The notes below the pieces were generated by a model. It saw only the letters and a program-made list of their open reading frames with translations. It made no database searches and was not told the DNA's origin. From NCBI GenBank assembly GCA_963713815.1, contig CAVQNH010000052.1, positions 1 through 64,000 of the forward strand: a stretch of 64,000 nt of DNA. The letters run 5' to 3'. Both the position numbers and the translations under genes were made by a program. Of this stretch, positions 46,379 through 55,958 are shown piece after piece. Source of the stretch: RYN-230 sp963713815. Lineage in GTDB: Bacteria > Actinomycetota > Actinomycetes > Streptosporangiales > Streptosporangiaceae. The stretch's first letter is position 1; every line of letters begins with the position of its first letter.

Positions 46379-47410
46379 GTGTTGCGCGGACCTCGGCCAC
46401 GACGCTCTGTCATTGCCGCAGCCACGGCTCTGGTGGTCAGCCTGGGCTGGGCGGTCGCCGGGGCGGCTGCGCCCGCCATGGCCTCGGCCTGCGGGAACAA
46501 CGGCACCACGTGGAAGCAGGTCCATCTGGGCCTGCTCGGCGACGGCGACGGCGGCCAGCTCGCGGTAGACATGTCCGACTCGTGGGGCGGCGCGAACACC
46601 TGCCTGTTCGTGCCCGGGATCACCAGTGACTTCGCGGGGTCGTTCCAGGTCGAGAGCCAGACCGCCCCGTCCACCGGGGGCGTGCTCGGCTACCCCGACA
46701 CCGAGATCGGCTGCTCGAGCGGCTACTGCACGACCGCCAGCGGCCTGCCCGCCCCCGTCTCGGCGAACCCCGACCCTGACCTCTCGTGGTACTACGACAC
46801 GGCCGACGCCGTGCGCGGAAGCAAGTACGACGCCATGATCGACTCCGAGTTCTCGGCGGCGTGCTCCGGTTCGGCCCCGCCGATGAACGCGGCCGTCGCG
46901 ATCTACACGTATGGCTACCCCAGCTACCCCTCGATCGGCGTGCCTCACTCCGGGCCCACGGTCAGCATCGAAGGCCTCGACTGGTACACCGGCCACTTCC
47001 TGGACGGCAGCAAGTACGTCAGCCAGTTCGTCCTGGCCGAGCCGTCGTCCGGCGGGGGCAGCGACCTCACTCTCGGCGATTTCTACCAGTGGGATCAGGC
47101 CAACCTGGACCCCAACTACATGCCGTCCGGGGACTGCCTGCAGACGGTGAGCACGGGCTTCGAGATCTGGAGCGGCGGCCAGGGACTGGGCACCTACGAG
47201 TCCTACATCGACGGTCTCCCGCCCGTGGCCTCGCCCACTCCGTCTCCCTCGCCGTCACCGTCGGCCTCGGCCTCGGCTACACCGACGCCTTCACCTTCCT
47301 TCTCGGATTCGTCCTCGGCCTCGCCGTCACCCACGGATACACCGACGGATACGCCGTCGGACTCATCCTCGGATTCGGCCACGCCTACGCCTTCGCCGTC
47401 GGACTCGTAA
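46379..47410 (+). CDS. Secreted GH12-like protein with Ser/Thr/Pro tail
   Basis: 343 residues from GTG 46379, chosen because GAGGGGGA lies just upstream; an in-frame ATG at 46322 would add 19 residues. A signal peptide ends near APAMASA. The body resembles GH12 endoglucanases: GYPDTEIGCSSGYC, SGLPAPVSANPD, SWYYDTADA, and the acid/base-containing STGFEIWSGGQGL near residue ~270. At the position of the GH12 nucleophile (E-x-M-I-W type motif) the sequence reads NAAVAIYTYG, without glutamate. The last ~55 residues are a Ser/Thr/Pro/Asp linker with nothing after it. Either a non-catalytic glucan binder or a family with a different nucleophile. Confidence 0.6.
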   Translation: MLRGPRPRRSVIAAATALVVSLGWAVAGAAAPAMASACGNNGTTWKQVHLGLLGDGDGGQLAVDMSDSWGGANTCLFVPGITSDFAGSFQVESQTAPSTGGVLGYPDTEIGCSSGYCTTASGLPAPVSANPDPDLSWYYDTADAVRGSKYDAMIDSEFSAACSGSAPPMNAAVAIYTYGYPSYPSIGVPHSGPTVSIEGLDWYTGHFLDGSKYVSQFVLAEPSSGGGSDLTLGDFYQWDQANLDPNYMPSGDCLQTVSTGFEIWSGGQGLGTYESYIDGLPPVASPTPSPSPSPSASASATPTPSPSFSDSSSASPSPTDTPTDTPSDSSSDSATPTPSPSDS

Positions 47411-47414
47411 CCGG

Positions 47415-47714
47415 CTAGCGGGGCGGCGGGCGGCCTAGCCAGATGCTCCAGCGCTCCAGCATGCCGATCCGGAGCAGCCCTGTCGCCGCCCAGGGATCCT
47501 GGCCCATGCGGTCCGTGACCTCCTGCTCGTCTGCGGCCTCGATCATGTGCAGCGTGTGCTGACCGTCGCCGAGCGGCCCGCCTGCGAGGATGAAGCCCTC
47601 GTCCGCCAGGCCGTCCATGAAGGACGCGTGCTCGTCCCAGGCGGCCTGCTCCCGGATGCCCCGGCTCTCATCCCAGCGCGGTCCATGGTCCGTGGTGAGC
47701 GCGAAGATGCCCAT
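47415..47714 (-). CDS. YciI-like protein
   Basis: 99 residues, ATG 47714. It reads GIFALTTDHGPRWDESRGIR, then FMDGLADEGFILAGGPLGDG and ADEQEVTDRMGQDPWAATGL, the ferredoxin-like YCII fold. The histidine-aspartate pair of the family is partly visible. Function unknown. Its end is five bases from the convergent GH12-like gene stop. Confidence 0.8.
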   Translation of the reverse strand: MGIFALTTDHGPRWDESRGIREQAAWDEHASFMDGLADEGFILAGGPLGDGQHTLHMIEAADEQEVTDRMGQDPWAATGLLRIGMLERWSIWLGRPPPR

Positions 47715-47799
47715 AGCCCGACGGTAAAGGGCGGCACCGACAAAACCCCGGCGCCTGGCGGCGGCTGCCCGGCCGGCCGCGCGGGCGGCAGCCAGCCGG

Positions 47800-48756
47800 C
47801 TAGCGGTCCCGCTGGCCGCGGGTCCAGCCGCGCTGGGTCCGGGTGAGCTCGGTGAAGCCGGACGCGGCCAGGAACGCCCGGTAGCCGGCGCCGTCCGGCC
47901 CGGCCGGGCCCGGCTCCAGCGGGGCGTAATCCAGCAGGCGGGTGACCTGGGCCAGGCGCAGCCACGTGGCCGCCTGCCCGAGCAGCCAGGTGGCCACCCC
48001 TCGCCGCCGGTAGTCCCCGGTGACGTGCAGGTTGCCGATGTCGGCCCACCTGCCGTGCCGGGGAAGCCGCTCGCCGTCCTCGAAGATCTCCACCTCGATG
48101 TAGCCGACGGCCTGCTCGCCCAGGACGGCCGACAGCCGGGTGCCGTTCATCCCGACCGACCGCCTGGCCGCCAGCCCGGCCACCGGCGGGGCGCCCGGGC
48201 GCGGCAGGTCGTCCACCTGGGCCAGGTACACCGCCTCGGTGGATCCGGCGGGCGCGAACCCGGCCCGCCGGTACAGGGCACGGACGTGCGGCCACTGCTC
48301 CGGGACGCCGTACACGCCGCGAACCGGCAGGTCACCGCCCGCGTCCTGGCTGGTGACACCCCACTCCTCCAGCTGGCGCAGGCACGCGGCGATCAGCACT
48401 TCCGCCGCCTCCGTGGCGTCGCCCCAGTACGGATTGCCCTCCGGGGCGACCGGCCAGAACAGCAGCCACCGGATGTCCCCGGAACCCCGGTAGGACGCGC
48501 CCGCACGCTCATCGGCGAAGTAGCGCAGCAGGTGTGCCGCGGCCACGACCGCGTGCTGCTGCTCGGCAACCAGCGTGGCGCGCTCGGCGACCCACGGATC
48601 GGTGATGGTCTCACCCGGCTGGCGCTCCAGGTGACTGAGCACGGCGGCGACTGAGACCCCGGCGCCCGGCACGACCGCGGCGGCGTGCGCGTTGACCAGC
48701 GCGGCCAGCTGGTCCCGGTCCCCGCGGCGGAATGGGCGTACCTCGATTGACGGCAT
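47800..48756 (-). CDS. Two-domain GNAT acetyltransferase
   Basis: 318 residues, ATG 48756. The N-terminal GNAT copy includes IEVRPFRRGDRDQLAALVNA and the C-terminal copy VTGDYRRRGVATWLLGQAA, with the acetyl-CoA loop RRRGVA, and YRAFLAASGFTELTRTQRGW at the end. The acceptor is unknown. It lies downstream (on the same strand) of the ABC transporter unit but is separated from it by 81 bases, on the far side of the last ATPase gene. Confidence 0.85.
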   Translation of the reverse strand: MPSIEVRPFRRGDRDQLAALVNAHAAAVVPGAGVSVAAVLSHLERQPGETITDPWVAERATLVAEQQHAVVAAAHLLRYFADERAGASYRGSGDIRWLLFWPVAPEGNPYWGDATEAAEVLIAACLRQLEEWGVTSQDAGGDLPVRGVYGVPEQWPHVRALYRRAGFAPAGSTEAVYLAQVDDLPRPGAPPVAGLAARRSVGMNGTRLSAVLGEQAVGYIEVEIFEDGERLPRHGRWADIGNLHVTGDYRRRGVATWLLGQAATWLRLAQVTRLLDYAPLEPGPAGPDGAGYRAFLAASGFTELTRTQRGWTRGQRDR

Positions 48757-48837
48757 GGCCGACCCCCTCGATCAGGCAGGAAGACTTCGGGAAAAGGGGC
48801 CGCTACCAGTGCGGTACGGCCAGCACTGTAGCACCGG

Positions 48838-49872
48838 TCAGCTCAGGTTCCCCAGCGGCGGGAGTCCTAGCCGGGGGACTTCCGGCGGCGGTAAGCCCGC
48901 GGCGGGCTGAATTCCCGCTGCCGTCCCGGCCAGGACCTCCCCGGCGCGGTGGCAGGCGGCCAGCCGCCCCGGCGCCACCGCCCGCAGCCGCGGAACCTCG
49001 GTGCGGCAGCGGTCGATGGCCAGCGGGCAGCGCGGATGGAACACGCATCCCGGCGGCGGGCTGGCCGCGTCGGGGGGATCGCCAGGCAGCACGACCCGGG
49101 CCCGCCGGGCCAGCCGGTCAACCTCGGGCACCGCGGAGCGCAGGGCCTGGGTGTACGGGTGCGCGGGAGACTCCAGCAGTGCGCCGGTCGGGCCGCTCTC
49201 CGCGATCCGGCCCAGGTACAGCACGGCGGTCTGCTCGCACAGCTCGCTCACGATCGCGAAGTTGTGGGTGATGAGCAGGTAGGACAGCTTCCGCTCGGAC
49301 CGCAGCCGGGCGATCAGCCCCAGGACCCGGGCCTGGGCCCGGACGTCCAGGGCGCTGGTCGGCTCGTCCAGGACCAGCAGGCGCGGCCGCACGCTGAGCG
49401 CGCGGGCGATGGCCACCCGCTGGCGCTGGCCGCCGGACAGCTGATGCGGGTAGCGGGACGCGAAATCCGGGTCCAGGCCCACCTCGGCGAGCAGGCCCCG
49501 GGCGTGTTCCGCGGATTGGCCGCGCGGCACCACGTGGTGCGCGGCCAGGGCCTCCCGCAGGGAGGTGCCGATCCGCATCCGCGGGTCGAGGCTGTTGTCC
49601 GGGTCCTGGAACACGATCTGCGCGTCGCGCCGGTAATCCTGCAGGGCGCGGCCGCGCAGGGAGGTGACGTCCGTCCCCTCGAACCGGATCTGCCCGCTGC
49701 TGATCCGGGCCAGCCGGAGCACGGCCCGGCCGATCGTCGTCTTGCCCGAGCCGCTCTCCCCGACCAGGCCCAGGCCGAACGGGCCCGAGGCCAGTTCCAG
49801 GCTCACCCCGTCCACCGCGCGGACCGGGCCGAACCGCACCGACAGGCCGTCGATCTCCAGCAGCGGGGTCAT
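48838..49872 (-). CDS. Peptide/nickel-type ABC transporter ATPase (DppF-like)
   Basis: 344 residues from ATG 49872, starting TPLLEIDGLSVRFGPVRAVD. Walker A is GESGSGKTTIGRAVL, the signature QLSGGQRQRVAIARAL, Walker B LLVLDEPTSALD, and the H-loop ITHNFAI. The C-terminal oligopeptide-binding extension with CVFHPRCPLAIDRC is complete. As sequenced it reads in one frame with the gene before it, but the neighbouring frame gives that gene a TGA overlapping this ATG (ATGA), so I treat them as two genes. It powers import with the two permeases upstream. Confidence 0.85.
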   Translation of the reverse strand: MTPLLEIDGLSVRFGPVRAVDGVSLELASGPFGLGLVGESGSGKTTIGRAVLRLARISSGQIRFEGTDVTSLRGRALQDYRRDAQIVFQDPDNSLDPRMRIGTSLREALAAHHVVPRGQSAEHARGLLAEVGLDPDFASRYPHQLSGGQRQRVAIARALSVRPRLLVLDEPTSALDVRAQARVLGLIARLRSERKLSYLLITHNFAIVSELCEQTAVLYLGRIAESGPTGALLESPAHPYTQALRSAVPEVDRLARRARVVLPGDPPDAASPPPGCVFHPRCPLAIDRCRTEVPRLRAVAPGRLAACHRAGEVLAGTAAGIQPAAGLPPPEVPRLGLPPLGNLS

Positions 49873-50793
49873 CCGGCCCGGCCGTTCTGGGCGGGTCGGG
49901 CCCGGGCTGCTTCGCCCTGGGCTGTGCCGTCCTGGGCTGTGCCGTCCTGGGTGGCGTCGTCCTGGGCTGTGCCGTCCTGGGTGGCGTCGTGCTGGGCTGG
50001 CGTCGTGCTGGGGCGTGGCGGCGATCCGGGGCACCGCGGCCAGCAGCTCGATCGTGTACGGGTGCCGGGGGGCGGACAGCACCCGGCCGGCCGGGCCCTG
50101 CTCGACGATCCGCCCGGCCTGCATGACCCCCACCCGGTCACACACCTCAGCCACCACCGCGAGGTCGTGGCTGATCAGCAGGACCGACATGCCCTCGCGC
50201 TCGCGCAGGCCGCGGAGCAGGTCCAGCACCTCCGCCTGGACCGTCACGTCGAGCGCGCTGGTCGGCTCGTCGGCCAGCAGCACCTCGGCCTGCAGGGCCA
50301 GCGCCAGCGCGATCGCGACCCGCTGCAGCTGCCCGCCGGACAGCTGGCCGGGATAACGGTCCAGCAGGTCGGGCGGGAGCAGCACCTGCCGCATCGCCCG
50401 GGCCGCCGCCTCCGCCGCTTCCGCCTTGCTCATCCCGTGCAGCCGCAGCGCGCCCAGCACCACCCGGCCCACCTTGAAGACCGGGCTGAACGCGCTGGCC
50501 GGGCTCTGGAAGATCGCCGCGATCTGCCGTCCGCGCCGGTCACGCAGGTCCCGCTGGGACAGTGTGGTCAGCTCGGTGCCGTCCAGCCGGATGCTGCCGC
50601 TAACGGTCGCACCCACGGTGTGCGCGAGACCGAGGATGGCCAGCGTGGTCATGGATTTCCCCGACCCGCTCTCCCCGGCGAGCCCGACGATCTCGGCCTC
50701 GCCGAGGGTGAACTCGTCGATCTGCACCACCGGCCGGGAGCCGAACCGCACCTCGAGGCCGCTGATCGCCAGCCGGACCGAACCGGGCGTCAC
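49869..50793 (-). CDS. Peptide/nickel-type ABC transporter ATPase (DppD-like), one frameshift
   Basis: About 307 residues. It begins SVRLAISGLEVRFGSRPVVQ; Walker A is GESGSGKSMTTLAIL, the signature QLSGGQLQRVAIALAL, Walker B VLLADEPTSALD. After the conserved core, a repeated linker at 49900-50010 makes sense in the neighbouring frame (QHDATQDGTAQDDATQ) and ends with NGRAG and a TGA at 49869-49871, overlapping the start of the next ATPase. The start overlaps the stop of the upstream permease gene by four bases. The usual zinc-cysteine motif at the end of DppD is missing, an unusual point. Confidence 0.82.
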
Positions 50794-51686
50794 AGCAGCA
50801 GGCTCCGTTTCGGGTCCATCAGGTCACGCAGGCCGTCACCGATCAGGTTGAAGGCGAACGCGGTGACCAGGATTGCGATGCCGGGGAAGGTCGCCACCCA
50901 CCAGTCGGTGGTGAAGTAATTCTGCCCCTCGGCGACCATCAGCCCCCAGTCCGGCGTGGGATCCTGCGCCCCCAGGCCGAGGAAGGACAGCGCCGACGCG
51001 GTCAGGATCACCCCGCCCACGTCCAGCGACACCTGCACGATCAGCGGCGTGACCGAGTTGGGCAGCACATGCCGCAGGATGATCCGCCAGGGCCGGATGC
51101 CCAGCACCCGGCAGCTGTCGATGTACGCCCGCCCGGCGACCGACGCGGCCTGGCCCCGGATCAGGCGGGTGTACCAGGGCCACCAGGTGGCGGCGATCGC
51201 GATGGTCAGGCTGGTCAGGCTGGGCGGCAGCACCGCGGCCAGGGCCAGCGCCAGCAGCAGCGACGGGAAGGCCAGGAAGACGTCGGTCACCCGCATGATG
51301 ACCTCGTCGATCCAGCCGCCGAAGTAGCCGGCCGCGACACCCAGCGGGATCCCGATAACGCACGCGATCACCAGCACGATGAGGGCGACCAGCGGGGAGA
51401 TCCGCGCCCCGTACAGGACCCGGGAGAACACGTCCCGGCCCACCTGGTCGGTGCCGAACAGGTGCCGCGCCGAGGGGGGGCGGAGCACCAGGAACGGGTG
51501 CGTGGCCGAGCCGGCGTCAGCGGGGAAGGGGGCGAGCAGCGGGGCCGCCACGGCGACCACGATGATCGCAGCGGCGGTCACGGCCCCCACCGCCAGCAGC
51601 GGATTCGCGCGCAGGCCGCGCCACAGGGCCTGGCCCCGGGGCAGCTCGGGGGCCAGCCCGGCCGCGGGTGAGGGGGCTTCGATCAT
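50790..51686 (-). CDS. ABC transporter permease (DppC-like)
   Basis: 298 residues with about six membrane helices. The N-terminal cytoplasmic part is followed by VGAVTAAAIIVVAVAAPLLA and the family sequence HLFGTDQVGRDVFSRVLYGA. The EAA loop is RAYIDSCRVLGIRPWRIILR. The last residues include LMDPKRSLLL. It forms the membrane channel with the DppB-like protein. Start and stop both overlap the neighbours by four bases. Confidence 0.92.
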   Translation of the reverse strand: MIEAPSPAAGLAPELPRGQALWRGLRANPLLAVGAVTAAAIIVVAVAAPLLAPFPADAGSATHPFLVLRPPSARHLFGTDQVGRDVFSRVLYGARISPLVALIVLVIACVIGIPLGVAAGYFGGWIDEVIMRVTDVFLAFPSLLLALALAAVLPPSLTSLTIAIAATWWPWYTRLIRGQAASVAGRAYIDSCRVLGIRPWRIILRHVLPNSVTPLIVQVSLDVGGVILTASALSFLGLGAQDPTPDWGLMVAEGQNYFTTDWWVATFPGIAILVTAFAFNLIGDGLRDLMDPKRSLLL

Positions 51687-52699
51687 CGCAGCCTGATCCG
51701 CGGGTCCAGGGCGGCCTGGATAATGTCCACGGCCAGGTTGGCGGCCACGTACACCAGGGCGACGAACAGGGTCACACCGAGGATGGCGGGCGTGTCGAGG
51801 GACGCAATCGACGCCACCGTGTAGCTGCCGAGCCCCGGCCAGTCGAAGATCGCCTCGACCAGGAACGTGTTCACCAGCGAGTAGCCGAACACCAGGGCCA
51901 CCGCGGCGGCCACCGGGTTCCAGGCCAGTTTCATCGCGAACCTGCTGTACACGGCCCGCTCGCTGAAACCGAGGGCGCGGATCATCTGCACGTGGGTCTC
52001 GGTCACCGTGTCCAGGACCTGGGCCCGGACCATGCGGGCGATGAGCCCGGCCGGGTAGGCAGCCACGACCACGGCCGGCAGCACGAGATGGACCAGGATG
52101 CTGCCGAGCATCGGCCAGTTCCCGCTGATCACCGCGTCGATCAGGCTGAACCCGGTGCGCTGGGCGAGCGGATGGCTGAACAGCAGGCCGGGCGAGTACT
52201 CCCCGGCGGCGGGCAGCACGTGCAGCCGCTGGGAGAAGACCAGCTGGAGGATGAGCGCCATCCAGAAGATGGGCATCGACACGCCGAGGATCGACCCCGC
52301 CCGGATGGCCTGGTCGGCCAGGCCCCCGGGCCAGCGGGCGGACACCAGCCCGAGCGGCACCGCGACGATCAGCGCGAGGATCAGCGCCGCGGTCACCAGT
52401 TCCAGCGAGGCGGGGGCCGCCGTCCCGATATCGGACAGGACCGGCTGGTGGGTGTGGATGGACAGGCCCCAGTTGCCGGACAGGATGCCGCCGAAGTAGG
52501 CGAGCAACTGGACCAGCGGCGGCCGGTCCAGGCCGAGGAACCGCCGGGCCGCGGCGACCTGGGCGGCAGACGCGTGCGGGCCGGCCCAGGTGGCGGCCGG
52601 GTCTCCCGGGACGACACGGGCGATCACGAACGTCGCGACGATGACGCCCGCGACCACCAGCGCGGCCAGGGCGACCCGGCGCGCCACATAACGGGTCAA
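51683..52699 (-). CDS. ABC transporter permease (DppB-like)
   Basis: 338 residues from TTG 52699: LTRYVARRVALAALVVAGVI, then PGDPAATWAGPHASA and the EAA loop TVTETHVQMIRALGFSERAV. The end, VYVAANLAVDIIQAALDPRI, is typical of DppB. In the sequence as given the frame runs on from the binding-protein gene because of an indel in that gene; the true start is fixed by the TTGA overlap with the restored binding-protein stop (52696-52698). Confidence 0.9.
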   Translation of the reverse strand: MTRYVARRVALAALVVAGVIVATFVIARVVPGDPAATWAGPHASAAQVAAARRFLGLDRPPLVQLLAYFGGILSGNWGLSIHTHQPVLSDIGTAAPASLELVTAALILALIVAVPLGLVSARWPGGLADQAIRAGSILGVSMPIFWMALILQLVFSQRLHVLPAAGEYSPGLLFSHPLAQRTGFSLIDAVISGNWPMLGSILVHLVLPAVVVAAYPAGLIARMVRAQVLDTVTETHVQMIRALGFSERAVYSRFAMKLAWNPVAAAVALVFGYSLVNTFLVEAIFDWPGLGSYTVASIASLDTPAILGVTLFVALVYVAANLAVDIIQAALDPRIRLR

Positions 52700-54292
52700 C
52701 TGCCGGTCGGCCTGAGGTTGTAGGTGAAGACGACGTTCGCGTAGGCCGGGTCGGGCTGGAAGCCGGTGAAGGACGTGCGCATCGCGTACTGGTAGTTCAT
52801 GTTGTAGAGCACGTCCAGCGGCGCCTGCTGCAGGACCTCGGTCTGCATGGTGTGGTACAGCTGCTCGCCGGCCTGCGCGGTTGGTCGCCAGCAGCGGCTC
52901 CACCTTGTTGATCTGCTTGTCCAGCGCCGAGTTGGAGTAGTAGGAGAGGTTGAAGTACGGCGGCTTCTCCGTCTCCAGCAGGTTGCTGAACCAGGTGTAC
53001 GGGTCGGCGTAGTCCGGCCACCAGTACTCGAGGAAGATGCTCTGGTGGCCCGGGCCCGACTTCGCCTTCGCCCACTGGGTCGGCCAGGCGAGTGACTGCG
53101 TGGTGAGGTTGATGTTCAGCTTGGCCAGGCTGGACTTCAGCAGCGTTGCCACGACCTGCTCGTTCGAGTCACCCTGGGTGTAGGTCAGGGTCAGGTTCAG
53201 CGGCTTCTTACCCGGCCCGTACCCGGCCGTCTTCAGCAGCTGGTCCGCCTTGGCCGGATCGTAGTGATAGTTCGGCAGGTCGGTGGAGTGGCCGGGCAGG
53301 CCGGCCGGGACCAGGCCGCTGGGCGTGACCGCCGCACCCTGCAGCGCCGCGACGATGCCCGGGTAGTTGATCCCGTAGGAGATCGCCTGGCGCACCGGCA
53401 GGGTCAGCGTGTGCGCGTTGAGCTGGGCCAGCAGGTTCTGGAAGGACGGGATGCTCACCGTCCGGATGCCCGCCTGGCCCTGGAACGACTTCCAGAGCGC
53501 GGGGCTGATCTGCTCCACGAAGTCAACCTGCCCGGACCGCAGCAGCTGGGCGGCGGTGGTGTCCTGGGGCACGACCCGGTACACCACCTTCTTGTAGTGC
53601 GGGCCCTTCCAGCCGCCCCAGTAGCCGGGGAAAGCCTTGAGCACCACCTCGAACTCCTGGCCCTTGTTCCAGGTCTGCAGCGTGTACGGGCCGGTGCCCG
53701 CGTCATGCGGGGTGTTGAACCACTTGGTCAGCTGGGCCGACGACCCCCCACCCGCGGCCTTGGTGTCGTAGATGTACGCCGAATAGGAGGCGGAGGCCTC
53801 GAGATCCAGCGGCGAGGCGTACTTCAGGTGGAAGACCATGGTGTAGGTGCTGGGCGTGCTGATGCTCTTCACCGCGTCCCAGACGTAGCCCGCCCCCCCG
53901 CCCAGCTTCTCCGTGCGGAGGATGGCCGCCGCCGCGGCCTGCGCGGTCATCAGCCGGCCGGTGTGGAAGTGCACCCCCTGCCGGAGATGGAAGGTCCAGC
54001 TCAGGCCGTTAGCCGAGGATGACCAGCTGGTCGCGAGCAGCGGCTTGATCGTGTGCGTGGCGGTGTCGTAGCGGGTGAGCGTCTCGTACATGTTGCTCAT
54101 CGCGATGATGCCGTCTGAGTACTCGGTCGCGGGGTCCCAGCCGTTGACCATCACCGGGGTGTTGGTGTCGTAGGTGAACACCTGATTGCTGGCCTGCTGC
54201 TGGGCCGACGGGTGCGCTGAGCCGCCACAGGCGGCCAGCAGCACCAGCAGTGCGGAGCCCGATGCAAGCAGCCCGGCGCGGTGGGGCTTCAT
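52696..54292 (-). CDS. Solute-binding lipoprotein, family 5, one frameshift
   Basis: About 531 residues, ATG 54292. The signal peptide ends in the lipobox LLAACGGSAHPS. The body shows the SBP_bac_5 pattern: TYDTNTPVMVNGWDPATEYS, then ISTPSTYTMVFHLKYASPLD and NYHYDPAKADQLLKTAGYG. Near 52885 the frame changes; the neighbouring frame continues with QAGEQLYHTMQTEVLQQAP and ends ANVVFTYNLRPTGS with TGA at 52696. It binds the substrate outside the membrane and delivers it to the permeases. Family members bind peptides, nickel or other small solutes; the next genes point to a cyclic amide or related compound. Confidence 0.88.
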
Positions 54293-54344
54293 GCCTTCCT
54301 CCGTGATCCTTGGGTTGTCGTATTGAAGTTCTGCCGCCCGGTCA

Positions 54345-55958
54345 TTACGGGGCCGTGGGTACAGCCCGGCTGGCCAGCTGCGCCTGAACTGGATGATCCG
54401 GCAGGCCGCCCAGAGCCCCGGCCGCTTTCGCCCGGATCCGGATCGCCGGGGAGGTGAGGTAGGCCAGCGGGATCTCCTCACGCTCGACGATGCGCACCGA
54501 CGCCGGGTCCGCCCCGGCCGCCACGGCGCGCTCGCGGGCTTCGTCGCACGCCTCATCGAGCGCGGCTTGCCTGCCGCCCGGTCCCACGTGGAATATCCGG
54601 TCAACCTGGCCGCTGACCGAGGCGATCGCCGCGCCCACCGCATTGGCTGTGTCGAAGTGGTCCGGCCGGATGACCTCGCTGACGCCCGGTACCCGGTCCG
54701 GGATCAGGATGCTGCCGCCGCCGACCGCGACCAGCACGCAGTCTTCCCGGGAGGTCTTCATCCGGTCGATCGCGTCGGCCAGCATGACGTCCGCCCGGGC
54801 CAGGGCGGCGCCGAGCATCTCCCGGTGGCGGCTGGTCCGGCCCGGGTCACCAAGCCGGGCCCGCCCGGCCGCGACCGCCGCGTCGGTCAGTGTGGGGGTC
54901 GCCCCGCCGAAGACGAGCGCCTCCTGCTGCAGCAGGTAGCCGACGCTGCGCGGGCCGATCCGCACGCCCGATTCCCCGGCCGTGACCACGGTGCCGCCGC
55001 CGAGGGCGATGGTGACCAGGTCGGGCATCCGGAAGTTGGTGCGGATGCCACCGATCTCGACTCCCTGCGAGGACTCCCGCGGGAACCCGTTGACCAGCAC
55101 GCCCACGTCGGTGGACGTCCCGCCCACGTCGGCCACCAGCGAGTCGCCGGCCCCGGTGAGGAACGCCGCGCCGCGGACGCTGTTGGCCGGCCCGCTGCCG
55201 ATCGTGAGAACCGGGTAACGCAGGGCCTGATCGAGACCCATCAGCGTGCCGTCGTTCTGGGCGAAGAACGTGATCGGCCGCAACTGGTGGGCGGCCAGCG
55301 AGTCACGCATGGCGGTGGCCACCTCGCGGGCCACCCCGGCCAGGGCCCCGTTCAGGATCGTGGCGTTCTCCCGCTCCAGCAGGCCCAGCGAGCCGATCTC
55401 GTGGCTGAGCGAGACGTGGACGTCGCCCAGCTCACGCTTGACGATCTCGGCGGCCGCCAGCTCATGCCGCGCCGAGACCGGGGCGAAGACGCTGGTGATG
55501 GCGACCCCGTCGGCAGTGCCCGCAACCTCGCCCAGGAACCGCGCGATGGCGTCGGTGTCCAGCGGGGCCAGGTCCTGCCCGTCGAATTCGATGCCGCCGC
55601 CCACGATCACCGCGCCAGCCGAGATTGCGCTGGTGAGGTCGGCTGGCCAGCCGAACATCGGCCGGATGCTCAGCGTGGCCGGGCCGCCGATCCGGATCAC
55701 CGCGATCCGGCGCAGCTTCCTGCGCTCCAGCACGGCGTTCGTCGCGTGAGTGGTGCCCAGCATGACGTGGGTGATCCGCTGCCGGTCGGCCTCCGGGGCG
55801 CGCAGCACGGTGTCGATCGCCGCGGTGATCCCGCCGGTGATGTCCAGCGTGCCCGGCACCTTGGCCTTGGCGATCACGCGGTCCGCGCCATCCATGATCA
55901 CGGCGTCGGTATTGGTGCCGCCCACATCGACACCGAGGCGGCAGTCAGGAGCGGGCAC
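54345..55958 (-). CDS. Hydantoinase/oxoprolinase subunit A-like protein
   Basis: 537 residues, GTG or ATG near 55958. The N-terminus CRLGVDVGGTNTDAVIMDG is the phosphate-binding loop of the hydantoinase A / acetone carboxylase / actin-like ATPase group. Further signatures are MLGTTHATNAVLERRKLRRI, DVGGTSTDVGVLVNGFPRES and ALGGGTVVTAGESGVRIGPR. The family hydrolyses cyclic amides such as hydantoins or 5-oxoproline using ATP. No HyuB subunit is encoded nearby; pairing with DUF917 instead is a known arrangement. Its start overlaps DUF917 by 14 bases. Confidence 0.9.
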   Translation of the reverse strand: MPAPDCRLGVDVGGTNTDAVIMDGADRVIAKAKVPGTLDITGGITAAIDTVLRAPEADRQRITHVMLGTTHATNAVLERRKLRRIAVIRIGGPATLSIRPMFGWPADLTSAISAGAVIVGGGIEFDGQDLAPLDTDAIARFLGEVAGTADGVAITSVFAPVSARHELAAAEIVKRELGDVHVSLSHEIGSLGLLERENATILNGALAGVAREVATAMRDSLAAHQLRPITFFAQNDGTLMGLDQALRYPVLTIGSGPANSVRGAAFLTGAGDSLVADVGGTSTDVGVLVNGFPRESSQGVEIGGIRTNFRMPDLVTIALGGGTVVTAGESGVRIGPRSVGYLLQQEALVFGGATPTLTDAAVAAGRARLGDPGRTSRHREMLGAALARADVMLADAIDRMKTSREDCVLVAVGGGSILIPDRVPGVSEVIRPDHFDTANAVGAAIASVSGQVDRIFHVGPGGRQAALDEACDEARERAVAAGADPASVRIVEREEIPLAYLTSPAIRIRAKAAGALGGLPDHPVQAQLASRAVPTAP

